NCBI GenBank assembly: GCA_934504065.1
Contig: CAKSVQ010000004.1
Span: forward strand, 1-45,180
Direction: 5' to 3'
Source: an uncultured Dysosmobacter sp.
GTDB lineage: Bacteria; Bacillota; Clostridia; Oscillospirales; Oscillospiraceae
Length of the DNA stretch: 45,180 bases
The translations under genes were made by a program, and so were the position numbers. This document shows positions 8,807 to 16,938 of this stretch, piece by piece. The notes under the pieces are model-generated. The model did no database searches, had not been told where the DNA came from, and worked only from the letters and a program-made list of their open reading frames with translations. Positions within the stretch are counted from its first letter, which is position 1; each line of letters opens with the position of its first letter.

Positions 8807-8835
8807 TTGCATTTTCTGCTGTATCGGCCTATACT
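8807..8835 (+). promoter_or_regulatory. Promoter of the YitT-family gene
   Basis: TTGCAT (8807-8812), a 17-base spacer and TATACT (8830-8835) lie just after the preceding terminator and about 36 bases before the proposed TTG start. Confidence 0.65.
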
Positions 8836-8871
8836 GCCTATGCAGTTTACGAGAAAAGAGGATGTCCAACC

Positions 8872-9747
8872 TTGGAAAAGAAACGATCCACATCGATCAA
8901 GAGCCTTTGCACGGTGGCGGCGCTGGCCGTGGTCATGGGCCTGAGTTACGAGGTATTTGTCTTTCCCAACGCCTTTGCCCCCGCTGGGATCAATGGCCTT
9001 GCCACCATGATCCAATATCTGTTCCACATCAGCATCGGCTATTTTTCCCTGCTGATCAACGTGCCGCTGATCCTGCTTGCGTGGAAAAAGCTGGACCGGG
9101 ACTTTGCCTGCAAGAGCCTGCTGTTCGTGCTGGTGTTTTCCACCGTCACGCTGGTGCTGGGCCGGATGGACCTGAGCGCCATCGCCTATCACACGGAAAA
9201 CGGCACCTCCGCCATTCTGGGCCCCGTGGCCGCGGGCGTGGTCAGCGGCGCAGTATACGGCCTTGTCATCCGGCAAAACGGCTCTACCGGGGGTACGGAC
9301 ATTGTGGCCGCATGGGTGCACAAGCTCCACCCGGAAGCAAGCCTTGTCTGGGTGATCTTCATGCTGAACGCGGCGGTGGCGGTGCTTTCCTTCTTCGTGT
9401 ACGGCTGCCAGTTCGAACCCGTGATCCTGTGCCTGATCTACTGCTATCTCTCTTCCCGCATCAGCGACGGTATCCTCAAAGGTGTGAAGACCGCATTGAA
9501 GTTTGAGGTGGTCACCCAGCACGCACCGGAGCTTTCCGCCCGACTGCTGCGGGAGCTGCGCCACGGCGTCACCGTTTTGCAGGCAGAGGGAATGTATTCG
9601 GAAACGCCCCGCTCGCTGGTCATCTGCGTGGTGAACCGCCACCAGATCGTCCGCTTTCAGGAAATCCTCAGCGAATTCCCGGATACCTTTTCCTATGTCT
9701 CCAGCGTGAATGAAACGCTGGGCAACTTCAAGCAGATCACCAAATAA
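8872..9747 (+). CDS. YitT family membrane protein with C-terminal DUF2179 domain
   Basis: The 291-residue protein has about five N-terminal membrane helices (YitT domain). It ends in a soluble domain of about 80 residues (FEVVTQHAPELSARLL onward) matching the DUF2179 fold. The family is widespread in Firmicutes; its substrate is not established. The frame is open upstream to 8755, but that part contains a terminator and the promoter. I therefore favour the TTG at 8872, preceded by AGAGGA about 9 bases upstream, which gives the usual family length. It stands alone, between terminators. Confidence 0.83.
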   Translation: MEKKRSTSIKSLCTVAALAVVMGLSYEVFVFPNAFAPAGINGLATMIQYLFHISIGYFSLLINVPLILLAWKKLDRDFACKSLLFVLVFSTVTLVLGRMDLSAIAYHTENGTSAILGPVAAGVVSGAVYGLVIRQNGSTGGTDIVAAWVHKLHPEASLVWVIFMLNAAVAVLSFFVYGCQFEPVILCLIYCYLSSRISDGILKGVKTALKFEVVTQHAPELSARLLRELRHGVTVLQAEGMYSETPRSLVICVVNRHQIVRFQEILSEFPDTFSYVSSVNETLGNFKQITK

Positions 9748-9755
9748 CCTGACAC

Positions 9756-9796
9756 AAAAAAAGAGCGCCCGGTACATGAGAATGCACCGGGCGCTC
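9756..9796 (-). terminator. Terminator of the minus-strand radical SAM gene
   Basis: An 11-bp stem (9763-9773 with 9786-9796) is followed on the minus strand by seven T. On the plus strand the tail is weak, though it may also help end the YitT transcript. Confidence 0.8.
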
Positions 9797-9833
9797 CTCT
9801 GTTATCAGTTTTTTTCGAAACTTTTGGGAAATC

Positions 9834-10703
9834 TTACAGTCCCCGCCATTCTTCCGGGCGCAGGCGGCTGAGATCGTGCTCCGCCGCGCTGATGGTGCGC
9901 AGCATCGCGTCCTTGTCCTGATTCAGCGTGCCCTTGAGCACCAGATAGTTGCTGGCGTGGTTCATGCGGAACACGCTGCCGGGGCTGTCCAGCGCTTCCA
10001 CCAGAAGCCGGGTCTCCTGCAATACCTGCGGCTGGGTCAGCAGGTGGAAACTGCCCTCCTGTACCCAGTCGTAAAGGGGCGTGCCCGGCTCCACCATCAG
10101 CGTCAGCATTCCGATATACTCCGGATTCATGGCGTTGAAGGCCCGGGCCGTCTCCACGGCATGGCGCTCCAGCAGCTCCGGTCCGCCAAGGCCAGTGATA
10201 GCGGTGACGGACAGGGCAATGCCGTTGCGGCGGATCTTCTGCCCCATGGCGATGATGTCCGCCGCCGTGTGGCCCTTGCGCATCCGGCGCAGCACCTCGT
10301 CGCAGCCGGATTCCAGCCCGGTATACACCATGGTCAGTCCCTTTGCCCGCAGGGTCTGCAATTCCTCGTCCGTGCGGACGCGGATGCTGGTGGGCGAGGC
10401 ATAGCACGTGACCCGCTGGCACTCGGGAAACAGCTGGCGCACCGTGTCGAGAATCGTATACAGCTCCGACGCCTTGCGCACCAGTGCGTCGCCGTCGGCC
10501 AGAAAGACCTTGTCCACCCGGCGATAGGTCTGTCGGGCCATGCGAAAGTCCTCCAAAACCTCGTCCAGCGGCCGCACAGCAAAGCGCTTGTCCTTGTACA
10601 TACTGCAAAAGGCGCAGGTATTGTGGCTGCACCCATAGGTCACCTGCACGATCAGGCTGTACGCTTCGGATGGGGGGCGGTAAACCGCTCCGAAATACCT
10701 CAT
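9834..10703 (-). CDS. Radical SAM protein
   Basis: This 289-residue protein binds a [4Fe-4S] cluster and S-adenosylmethionine. The cluster cysteines are Cys25, Cys30 and Cys33, so the spacing is C-x4-C-x2-C and not the textbook C-x3-C-x2-C. A SAM-binding GE-like strand (VYTGLESG) and a TIM-barrel core follow. The C-terminal part carries no extra cysteine cluster that I can see. The start is the ATG overlapping the stop of the upstream aminotransferase (ATGA), implying translational coupling. I recognise the superfamily but not the reaction; HemN/elongator-like subfamilies are alternatives. Confidence 0.85.
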   Translation of the reverse strand: MRYFGAVYRPPSEAYSLIVQVTYGCSHNTCAFCSMYKDKRFAVRPLDEVLEDFRMARQTYRRVDKVFLADGDALVRKASELYTILDTVRQLFPECQRVTCYASPTSIRVRTDEELQTLRAKGLTMVYTGLESGCDEVLRRMRKGHTAADIIAMGQKIRRNGIALSVTAITGLGGPELLERHAVETARAFNAMNPEYIGMLTLMVEPGTPLYDWVQEGSFHLLTQPQVLQETRLLVEALDSPGSVFRMNHASNYLVLKGTLNQDKDAMLRTISAAEHDLSRLRPEEWRGL

Positions 10704-11974
10704 ACGCCCAGCTTTTCCAGCGCGGCCAGCTTCACGCACACGCAGAACACCGCGATGGCCTGCTTCAGCTCATCCACCGGGGGCAGGGACGGCGCAATGC
10801 GGATGTTACTGTCCTGCGGGTCCTTGCCATAGGGGAAGGTGGCGCCCGCGCCGGTCATGGTCACGCCCGCCTCCTTGCACAGGGCCAGCGCGCGCCGGGC
10901 CGTGCCGGGCATGGCGTTGAAGGAGATAAAGTAGCCGCCCTTGGGCCGCCGCCAATTTGCGATCTCCAGCGGGGCGATCTCACTGTCCAGCGCGTCCAGC
11001 ACGGCTTGGAACTTGGGCCCCATGATGGCGGCGTGCTTCTTCATCAGCTCCAGCGTGTGGGCCTTGTCCTTGAGATAGAGGACATGGCGCTGCTGGTTCA
11101 CCTTGTCGAAGCTGATGACCTGTACGGTGAGCAGCTTCTTCATATAGTCCATATTGGCCTCGGAGGTGGCAAAGCAGGAAATGCCCGCGCCGGGCAGCGT
11201 CACCTTGGAGGTGGAGGCGAACTCGAAGACCATGTCGGGGTTGCCGTACTTGGCACACTCGGCCAGAATGTCCGGGAACTCCACATACTCGCCCTCGAAC
11301 TCATGGATGCAGTAGGCGTTATCCCACATCACCGTGAAGTCCGGCGCGGCGGCCCGCAGCGACGCGATGCGGCGGATGGTCTCCGCGGAATAGATGATCC
11401 CGTCGGGGTTGGAGTACTTGGGCACGCACCAGATGCCCTTGACGGCCGGGTCCTTCACCGCTTCCTCCACGGCGTCCATATCCGGGCCCTCGTCCGTCAT
11501 GGGGATGGTGATAAGCTCGAAGCCGAAGGACTCCGTGACCTTGAAGTGGCGGTCATAGCCGGGGGCGGGGCACAGCCACTTCACCTGCGCTTCCTTGCAC
11601 CACGGCCGGGGGCTGTGGGTCAGGCCGTGGGTATAGGCCTTGGAAATCGTGTCATACATCAGCTGAAGGCTTGCATTGCCGCCCACGAACACCTGCTCGC
11701 TCCAGCAGCCCAGAATCTCGGCAAACAGGCGCTTGGCAGCGGGAAGGCCCGTCAGCTCGCCGTAGTTGCGCACATCCACACCGTCAGAAACATAGTCCTC
11801 GGGCTTGCGCATCAGGTCGAAAATATCACTCACCATATCCAGCTGCTGCTTGCCGGGCTTGCCGCGGGCCATGTTCAGGGAGAGGCCCTGCGCCTTCAGC
11901 GCATCAAACTCCTTTTGCAGCCGGGCGTATTCCGCCTTGCGCTCTTCGGCGGTCATCTTGGTATAAGCGGTCAT
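10700..11974 (-). CDS. Class I/II aminotransferase, aspartate aminotransferase type
   Basis: This PLP enzyme probably transfers the amino group between aspartate and 2-oxoglutarate. The protein belongs to the roughly 425-residue actinobacterial/clostridial aspartate aminotransferase group. The PLP lysine is Lys257 in FASTSKVTLPGAG, and NMARGKPGKQQLD near the N-terminus is typical of that group. Two ATGs 9 bases apart are possible. I choose the inner one (11974) because AGAAAGGA is about 8 bases before it but touches the outer one (11983). It precedes the radical SAM gene with an ATGA overlap, and the pair forms one transcript. The aspartate preference is an inference from family resemblance. 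Confidence 0.87.
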   Translation of the reverse strand: MTAYTKMTAEERKAEYARLQKEFDALKAQGLSLNMARGKPGKQQLDMVSDIFDLMRKPEDYVSDGVDVRNYGELTGLPAAKRLFAEILGCWSEQVFVGGNASLQLMYDTISKAYTHGLTHSPRPWCKEAQVKWLCPAPGYDRHFKVTESFGFELITIPMTDEGPDMDAVEEAVKDPAVKGIWCVPKYSNPDGIIYSAETIRRIASLRAAAPDFTVMWDNAYCIHEFEGEYVEFPDILAECAKYGNPDMVFEFASTSKVTLPGAGISCFATSEANMDYMKKLLTVQVISFDKVNQQRHVLYLKDKAHTLELMKKHAAIMGPKFQAVLDALDSEIAPLEIANWRRPKGGYFISFNAMPGTARRALALCKEAGVTMTGAGATFPYGKDPQDSNIRIAPSLPPVDELKQAIAVFCVCVKLAALEKLGV

Positions 11975-12011
11975 CACGATCATCCTTTCTATTTGTTGGC
12001 TTTCGCCTTTC

Positions 12012-12041
12012 AGTATACCCCATGGGACCGCCCTGCCGCAA
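12012..12041 (-). promoter_or_regulatory. Promoter of the aminotransferase-radical SAM operon
   Basis: On the minus strand TTGCGG, an 18-base spacer and TATACT lie about 40 bases upstream of the aminotransferase start. Confidence 0.55.
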
Positions 12042-12137
12042 GGGGGAAACCGCCGTGAAAACTGCCCAAAAAATACCGCCGGAGGCCCGCCGTTCCGGCA
12101 TTTGCGCTTTTCTCACGGGCAAAATGGAAATCAGGGG

Positions 12138-12166
12138 TTACACACTGCCGGAAAACGTGATATGAT
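12138..12166 (+). promoter_or_regulatory. Promoter of the MATE transporter gene
   Basis: TTACAC, a 17-base spacer and TATGAT lie 44 bases upstream of the start codon, in the 236-base divergent region shared with the aminotransferase promoter. Confidence 0.55.
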
Positions 12167-12210
12167 GATGTTAAATTTATGTAAAGCAACCATTCTGAAA
12201 GGGTGAGGAT

Positions 12211-13560
12211 ATGGACAAGCAGGAGGCAAAATTCCATCAAATGACCGAAGCTCCGGTGGGCGGGCTGATCTGCCGTTTGGCGCTGCCGTGCATCATCAGC
12301 ATGCTGGTCACTTCTTTTTACAATATGGCAGACACCTTTTTTGTGGGTAAGTTGCACAGCGACGCCGCCACCGCCGCCGTGGGCGTGGTGTTTTCCCTGA
12401 TGGCGGTGATTCAGGCCATCGGATTTTTCTTCGGCCACGGCAGCGGCAACTTCATTTCCCGGGAGCTGGGGCGTCAGGCCCACGACACCGCATCCAACAT
12501 GGCGGCCACCGGGTTCTTCTCCGCACTGGCTGCCGGGGCGCTATTGTGCCTTTTGGGGCAGCTTTTTCTGGAACCGCTGGCCTATCTGCTGGGCTCCACG
12601 GCCACCATCCTGCCCTATGCCAAGGACTATCTGCGGCTGATTTTGCTGGGCGCGCCGTGGATGACCGCCTCGCTGGTGCTGAACAACCAGCTCCGCTTTC
12701 AGGGCAGCGCAGCTTATGCCATGGTGGGCATCACCTGCGGCGCGGTGCTGAACATCGCCCTTGACCCACTGCTGATCTTTGTTTTCGGCATGGGCATCTC
12801 CGGCGCGGCACTGGCCACCATCATCAGCCAGTTTGTCAGCTTCTGCCTGCTGCTGGCAGGCTGCACCAAGGGCGGCAACCTCCACATCCACATCTCCCGC
12901 GTGCAGCTGCACTGGGATTATTACCGTGAGATCATCCGGGGCGGGCTGCCCTCTCTTGCCCGGCAGGGGCTGGCCTCGGTGGCCACCATCTGCCTGAATC
13001 TTGCCGCCAAATCCTACGGTGACGCAGCCATTGCCGCCATGGGCGTGGTGCAGCGCATCACCATGTTCGGCGCTTCCGCCATGATCGGCTTCGGGCAGGG
13101 CTTTCAGCCCGTGTGCGGCTTTAACTACGGCGCAAAGCTCTATACCCGGGTGAAGCGCGGCTTTGCCTTCTGCGTGAAAACCTCCACAGTGTTCTTGCTG
13201 GCCGTCAGCGCGCTGGGCTTTGTCTTCGCTCCGCAGCTGGTGGCCGTCTTCCGGGACAGCCCCGAGGTCATTTCCATCGGCGCGGCGGCGCTGCGGTTCC
13301 AGTGCGTCACCTTCTGTCTGCAAGGCTGGGTGGTCATGAGCAACATGACGCTGCAAACCGTGGGCCGCACCGGCCCGGCCACCTTTCTGGCCATGGCGCG
13401 GCAGGGCATTTTCTTTATCCCGCTGGTATGGCTCCTTTCCCACACACTGGAGCTTCCCGGCATTCAAATGAGCCAGATGGCCTCCGACCTGCTGACCTTC
13501 GCCTGTGCTGTTCCCATCCAGCTGCGGTTTTTGAAATCGCTGCCGGACGAAAACCAGTAA
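12211..13560 (+). CDS. MATE family efflux transporter
   Basis: This multidrug/organic-cation antiporter of the membrane is probably driven by a Na+ or H+ gradient. The 449 residues have about twelve hydrophobic segments in two homologous halves. The N-terminal stretch LALPCIISMLVTSFYNMADTFF is characteristic of MATE proteins of the MepA/DinF-like bacterial branch. The length matches the family (about 450). GGGTGAGG is 7 bases before ATG 12211. It is monocistronic, with its own promoter and a terminator at 13578. The substrate cannot be read from sequence. Confidence 0.93.
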   Translation: MDKQEAKFHQMTEAPVGGLICRLALPCIISMLVTSFYNMADTFFVGKLHSDAATAAVGVVFSLMAVIQAIGFFFGHGSGNFISRELGRQAHDTASNMAATGFFSALAAGALLCLLGQLFLEPLAYLLGSTATILPYAKDYLRLILLGAPWMTASLVLNNQLRFQGSAAYAMVGITCGAVLNIALDPLLIFVFGMGISGAALATIISQFVSFCLLLAGCTKGGNLHIHISRVQLHWDYYREIIRGGLPSLARQGLASVATICLNLAAKSYGDAAIAAMGVVQRITMFGASAMIGFGQGFQPVCGFNYGAKLYTRVKRGFAFCVKTSTVFLLAVSALGFVFAPQLVAVFRDSPEVISIGAAALRFQCVTFCLQGWVVMSNMTLQTVGRTGPATFLAMARQGIFFIPLVWLLSHTLELPGIQMSQMASDLLTFACAVPIQLRFLKSLPDENQ

Positions 13561-13577
13561 AAAACCGTCAAAACCAG

Positions 13578-13607
13578 AAAGCTGCCCTTTTCGGGGCAGC
13601 TTTTTCC
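13578..13607 (+). terminator. Terminator of the MATE gene
   Basis: A 10-bp stem (13578-13587 with 13594-13603) is followed by T-rich sequence, 18 bases after the stop. Confidence 0.85.
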
Positions 13608-14023
13608 TTTCATGTCTCTTCTTTCATCGATTACGCAAACGTTTAACCATTCTATCGTGAAAATGCACGGTTTTCTGGAAAATACTTGTTGCAAACAAAA
13701 AACTTTTCAGAAAGCTATTGACAGATATATGGTTTTTATTGCATAATAACAGTATCCAAAAGGGAATGATCCTTCTGGCTTTTCTTTCCTTTTTCTTTGG
13801 AAACGTTTACGTGAATTCTTTCACGTATGTTCGCGTCTCCCGGCTATGCATTTTGGGATGGTCCTGCCGCTTGGACGCTTCGTTTTCCCTTTTGAAAAAA
13901 CGGTGCTCATGAATTTTTATGCTTTCTTAACTTGACAGCCTTTTCCGTTTTTTCACCAAACTCTGTTTCCCCATGCACGCATTTTCCATGATGCGTTTTT
14001 CTGTTTCTCCTTTCCTTCTATGG
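13608..14023. other. Low-GC gene-free stretch with promoter-like and palindromic elements
   Basis: I find no convincing coding region here. By eye it is clearly richer in A and T than its surroundings. It holds two copies of the octamer AAACGTTT (13637-13644 and 13801-13808). The second sits in a sequence matching the CcpA cre consensus at all but one defined position (13798-13811). There is also an inverted repeat with arms TACGTGAA/TTCACGTA (13808-13827), a promoter-like element (13718-13747), and a small stem (13977-13996) followed by T-rich sequence. It may encode an untranslated RNA or be the remnant of a lost gene. Confidence 0.4.
13718..13747 (+). promoter_or_regulatory. Promoter-like element with no gene behind it
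   Basis: TTGACA (13718-13723), an 18-base spacer and CATAAT (13742-13747) are close to consensus. No plausible plus-strand reading frame with a ribosome site follows before the strong terminator at 14024. Confidence 0.5.
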
Positions 14024-14070
14024 CATCAGCCCCGCGCTTTGGCAGAAGCGCGGGGCTGATGTCGTCTTTT
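14024..14070 (+). terminator. Long perfect terminator hairpin
   Basis: A 16-bp perfect stem (14024-14039 with 14046-14061) has a 6-base loop and a TCGTCTTTT tail. It would end any RNA started at the promoter-like element near 13720. Confidence 0.7.
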
Positions 14071-14101
14071 CATATTTTGCGATGCTCACCACTCCGGCGG
14101 A

Positions 14102-14131
14102 CAAAAACGCCTTCGTTTCAAACGAAGGCGT
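14102..14131 (-). terminator. Terminator of the abrB-type gene
   Basis: A stem of about 12 bp (arms within 14106-14131) is followed on the minus strand by a short T-run, 35 bases after the stop of the regulator. Confidence 0.8.
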
Positions 14132-14165
14132 TTGCGAATGGTCGCTCTTTCCAGTGTGGCAGCAC

Positions 14166-14408
14166 TTACAGATTTTTCAGTTCCTTCAGGCATTTCGGAC
14201 AGACGTTTTTCCCCTTGAACACGGTAATGTCCTTGGTGGCGTCACAGAAAATGCAGCTCGGTTTGTACTTTTTCAGAATGACGGACGAACCCTCCACATA
14301 AATTTCCAATGCGTCCTTTTCGGCGATGTCCAGCGTGCGGCGCATCTCAATGGGAAGCACGATCCGCCCCAGCTCATCGACCTTTCTCACAATACCTGTA
14401 GATTTCAA
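14166..14408 (-). CDS. AbrB/SpoVT-type transition-state regulator with zinc-ribbon tail
   Basis: This is a small DNA-binding regulator. The N-terminal swapped-hairpin AbrB domain is clear (STGIVRKVDELGRIVLPIEM). The C-terminal 25 residues carry two CxxC pairs (CIFC and CPKC), likely a zinc ribbon. The TTG at 14408 is the likely start: AAGGAG ends 7 bases before it, and the family begins exactly there (Met-Lys-Ser-Thr-Gly), giving 80 residues. A longer frame from 14456 would run through the ribosome site. It is divergent from spmAB. AbrB-like proteins often control stationary-phase and sporulation genes, so control of its neighbours is possible but not shown. Confidence 0.88.
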   Translation of the reverse strand: MKSTGIVRKVDELGRIVLPIEMRRTLDIAEKDALEIYVEGSSVILKKYKPSCIFCDATKDITVFKGKNVCPKCLKELKNL

Positions 14409-14446
14409 GACGATTCTCCTTTCCTTAAATTCCCGATGGTCATTAT

Positions 14447-14476
14447 AAGATAGCACATTCCCTCAGATTTTGTCAA
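14447..14476 (-). promoter_or_regulatory. Promoter of the abrB-type gene
   Basis: On the minus strand TTGACA, an 18-base spacer and TATCTT, followed closely by TATAAT. A second TTGACA lies 12 bases further upstream, so two overlapping promoters are possible. Confidence 0.6.
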
Positions 14477-14546
14477 TATTCTGTCAATCGGTTTTTAAAA
14501 ATTCAAGCATTGTTCATATTTATAAATTTAAAGGAGGACTGCCGCC

Positions 14547-15131
14547 ATGGCGATGGCATGGGTGTTTACCGGGATGCTGGTTCTTTCGCTGCTGTTCGGC
14601 GTGTGCACCGGGCGGCTGGACGCCGTGGCCGCCGCCGCGCTCTCCGGCGCGGACTCTGCCATTACACTGAGCCTTTCCATGGCGGGGGTGCTGTGCCTTT
14701 GGAGCGGCGTGATGGAGGTGATGCGCCTTTGCGGTTGGTCGGCCGCGCTGGCGCGGCTGTTCCGCCCCCTGCTGCGGCGGCTGCTGCCAAACGCCTGCCG
14801 GGACAGCGAGACCCTTGCCGCCGTTTCGGCCAACGTTTCCGCCAACCTGCTGGGGCTGGGCAACGCCGCCACGCCCCTTGGCATCCGGGCCGCCCAGCGG
14901 ATGGCCCGGGACTGCGGCGGAACCGCCAGCGACGAGCTGTGCCTGCTGGTGGTGCTGAACACCGCGTCCATTCAGTTGCTGCCTGCCACGGTGGCCTCTG
15001 TCCGTGCTGCCGCCGGGTGCCAAACACCGCTGGACATCCTGCCCGCGGTGTGGCTGGCGTCAGCCATGTCGGTCACAGTAGGGCTTCTCTGCGCCCGGCT
15101 CTTCGCCTTTTTGGGGAGGAAGCGGCCATGA
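14547..15131 (+). CDS. spmA: Spore maturation protein A
   Basis: This membrane protein of the nucleoside-recognition (Gate) family acts in late sporulation; with SpmB it is needed for proper dehydration of the spore core. The 194 residues contain several hydrophobic segments and the conserved stretch NLLGLGNAATPLGI. AAGGAGG at 14531-14537 sets the start at ATG 14547. The stop overlaps the spmB start (ATGA). The gene is divergent from the AbrB-type regulator. Confidence 0.93.
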   Translation: MAMAWVFTGMLVLSLLFGVCTGRLDAVAAAALSGADSAITLSLSMAGVLCLWSGVMEVMRLCGWSAALARLFRPLLRRLLPNACRDSETLAAVSANVSANLLGLGNAATPLGIRAAQRMARDCGGTASDELCLLVVLNTASIQLLPATVASVRAAAGCQTPLDILPAVWLASAMSVTVGLLCARLFAFLGRKRP

Positions 15132-15649
15132 GCCTTTCTTCCTTTGTCATCCCGGTGCTTCTGGCTTCCGTGGCACTGTGGGGCGCGGGAAAGCGGGTGG
15201 ACGTTTACGCCGCTCTTACCCACGGCGCGGAGGACGGACTGCGGGTACTTGCGCGCATCATCCCGGCGCTGGTGGGACTTCTGACCGCCGTGAGCATGTT
15301 CCGGGCCTCCGGAGCCATGGAATTTCTCTCCGCCCTGTGCGCCCCGGCGCTGGAATGGCTGGGCATCCCGCCGGAAACCGCGCCGCTGATGCTGGTGCGC
15401 CCGGTCTCCGGCAACGGGGCGCTGGCCGTTGCCAGCGAATTGATCGCCGCCCACGGACCGGACAGCTATGTGGGCCGGGTAGCGGCGGTGATGCTGGGCA
15501 GCACAGAGACCACATTTTACACCATTGCCGTCTACTTCGGCTCTGCTGGGATCCATAAGACCCGCCACACCATTCCCGCCGCCCTTGCGGCGGACCTCAC
15601 CGGGTTTGTCGCCGCGGCGCTGGCCGTGCGGCTGTTCTTCGGCAGCTGA
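15128..15649 (+). CDS. spmB: Spore maturation protein B
   Basis: This is the partner of SpmA in spore-core dehydration and sits in the membrane. The 173-residue protein carries the Gate-domain motifs RPVSGNGALAVASELI and GSTETTFYTIAVYFG. The ATG overlaps the spmA stop, so the two are translationally coupled. It ends 5 bases before the convergent stop of the next minus-strand gene, with no terminator visible between them, so the transcripts may overlap. Confidence 0.94.
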   Translation: MSLSSFVIPVLLASVALWGAGKRVDVYAALTHGAEDGLRVLARIIPALVGLLTAVSMFRASGAMEFLSALCAPALEWLGIPPETAPLMLVRPVSGNGALAVASELIAAHGPDSYVGRVAAVMLGSTETTFYTIAVYFGSAGIHKTRHTIPAALAADLTGFVAAALAVRLFFGS

Positions 15650-15654
15650 CGCGC

Positions 15655-16605
15655 TTATTCCAACTCGATATGCACGCTCTCATGGAATTCCGGGGTCACC
15701 AGCCCCGGGAGCTCCACCGCGTCAGTAAAACGGACATCGTCCGTAAACTCCCGCAGCAGCGACACGATGTACGGATGGGGCCGTTCGTCCGGCCGCCGGG
15801 CCGCCACGCTCACCACTGCCGTTTTGGGCCGCAGCGCCGCCAGCATCTTGCGGGTGGTGGAGGAAATGCAGCCATGGTGAGGGACCTTCAAAATGTCACA
15901 GGGGGCCAGTGTGTCGTTGTCCCACGTCACGGCATAGGCGTCGCCCCCCAGTACGATTTCCTTTCCGTGATAGTAAAGGCGCTGGCGCAGACTGGCCACA
16001 TTCATGCATTTGCCCCAGTGCATCAGGGCATAGCGGTCCCGCTCGCCCCGGAAAGCCGCGTCGTAAACCGCCTTCTGCCGGGGATACAGGCAGGGCTCTC
16101 CGCAGAGGATGTCCATGGTCAGCGCATCCGTCAGGCGGAGCGTCTCTGTTTTGTCACCGGGAAGCTCCACCATCCGGCCAATGCGGCCGGGGTGGCTGCG
16201 CAGCATCCCGGCGTACAGGTCGATGCAGCGCAGCAGGTTGCGGGCGGCCTTGGGAAACTCCATATCCCGATCCGGCTCCAGCCCACAGCTGTCCGCCGGA
16301 GGGGTGTAGGTACTGATGAGCTCGCCTACTTCAACTGCCTCCAGCACCCGGCCCAATCCCCCGGCATGGTCCCGGTGGAAATGGGTCAGCAGCACCATGT
16401 CCAGCCGCTTCACCCCCTGCTTGCGCAGAAAGTCCCCGGCATAGATCCGCTGGGAGCAGGGGTCCAGCTCTCCGGGGTGGTCGTCCCGCACCAGACAGTC
16501 GTGTCCGCAGTCCACCAGCAGGGCGAATTTCTGCACGCCGCCCTCCATTTCCCGGATCAAAGTGGAATCGCCGTTGCCAACGTTGATAAAGTCCAGAACC
16601 AGCAT
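15655..16605 (-). CDS. Metallo-beta-lactamase-fold hydrolase, ComEC-C-like
   Basis: A soluble 316-residue protein with the metal-binding motif THFHRDHAGG at residues 74-83. Opening strands (LDFINVGNGDSTLI, LLVDCG) resemble the C-terminal domain of the competence protein ComEC. It has no membrane segments, so it is a stand-alone member. Later metal ligands are suggested by VLGGDAY and KVPHHGC. The substrate is unknown; phosphodiester or nucleotide substrates are plausible for this group. GGGAGG lies 6 bases before ATG 16605. It is convergent with spmB and appears monocistronic. Confidence 0.83.
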   Translation of the reverse strand: MLVLDFINVGNGDSTLIREMEGGVQKFALLVDCGHDCLVRDDHPGELDPCSQRIYAGDFLRKQGVKRLDMVLLTHFHRDHAGGLGRVLEAVEVGELISTYTPPADSCGLEPDRDMEFPKAARNLLRCIDLYAGMLRSHPGRIGRMVELPGDKTETLRLTDALTMDILCGEPCLYPRQKAVYDAAFRGERDRYALMHWGKCMNVASLRQRLYYHGKEIVLGGDAYAVTWDNDTLAPCDILKVPHHGCISSTTRKMLAALRPKTAVVSVAARRPDERPHPYIVSLLREFTDDVRFTDAVELPGLVTPEFHESVHIELE

Positions 16606-16832
16606 ACTCGGCCTCCCGTATTCGTTTTATACAGGATACCACAGCCCCTTGCCGCCCCGCAAGGAAAATTGCACAAGTCTGATGCCAAATTATTCCGTCC
16701 TTTTTCAACAAATTGCCAAGTATTTTCTGCAAATTTTGCGTGCTAACTATACACTGTTCCGTGTCATTCCCCTGCTTCTTTTCATTTTCCACAGGAAGAA
16801 AAACGATTTCTCTCGTCATTTTCTCTTTTTTA

Positions 16833-16862
16833 TTGACACAAAATCCCTTTTTCTGCTACGAT
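16833..16862 (+). promoter_or_regulatory. Promoter of pfkA
   Basis: TTGACA (16833-16838), an 18-base spacer and TACGAT (16857-16862); the expected start is near 16869. Confidence 0.7.
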
Positions 16863-16863
16863 G

Positions 16864-16903
16864 CAGGAGGACGGGACCCTCTGCCAGGGGCCGTCCTCCT
16901 GTA
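16864..16903 (+). promoter_or_regulatory. 11-bp dyad at the pfkA transcription start
   Basis: CAGGAGGACGG (16864-16874) is repeated as its perfect complement at 16893-16903, with a smaller inner stem. It directly follows the -10 box, so it could be a DNA operator across the start site or, in RNA, a stabilising 5' hairpin. No T-run follows, so it is not a terminator. Confidence 0.5.
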
Positions 16904-16938
16904 AAATTTACACAAGCAGTTTGGAAAGGAGCCAGATC

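Larger units (their letters stand above)
16606..16938. other. Divergent gap between the MBL-fold gene and pfkA
   Basis: These 333 bases hold a weak minus-strand promoter candidate for the MBL gene (TTGCGG, 18 bases, TATCCT near 16622-16652) and the pfkA promoter and dyad. The middle (about 16680-16835) is A+T-rich with no coding signal. Confidence 0.5.

Noticed and set aside
10484..12058. A 524-codon plus-strand open frame opposite the aminotransferase
   Set aside because: It is the antisense of a clear PLP enzyme, with no motif of its own.
13718..13912. A 64-codon reading frame in the low-GC stretch
   Set aside because: Its first codon is part of the -35 box of the promoter-like element, it lacks a ribosome site, and its composition is random.
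16861..16938. N-terminal extension of pfkA from an upstream ATG
   Set aside because: That ATG lies at the end of the -10 box; the ATG at 16939 has a good ribosome site and the family begins there.
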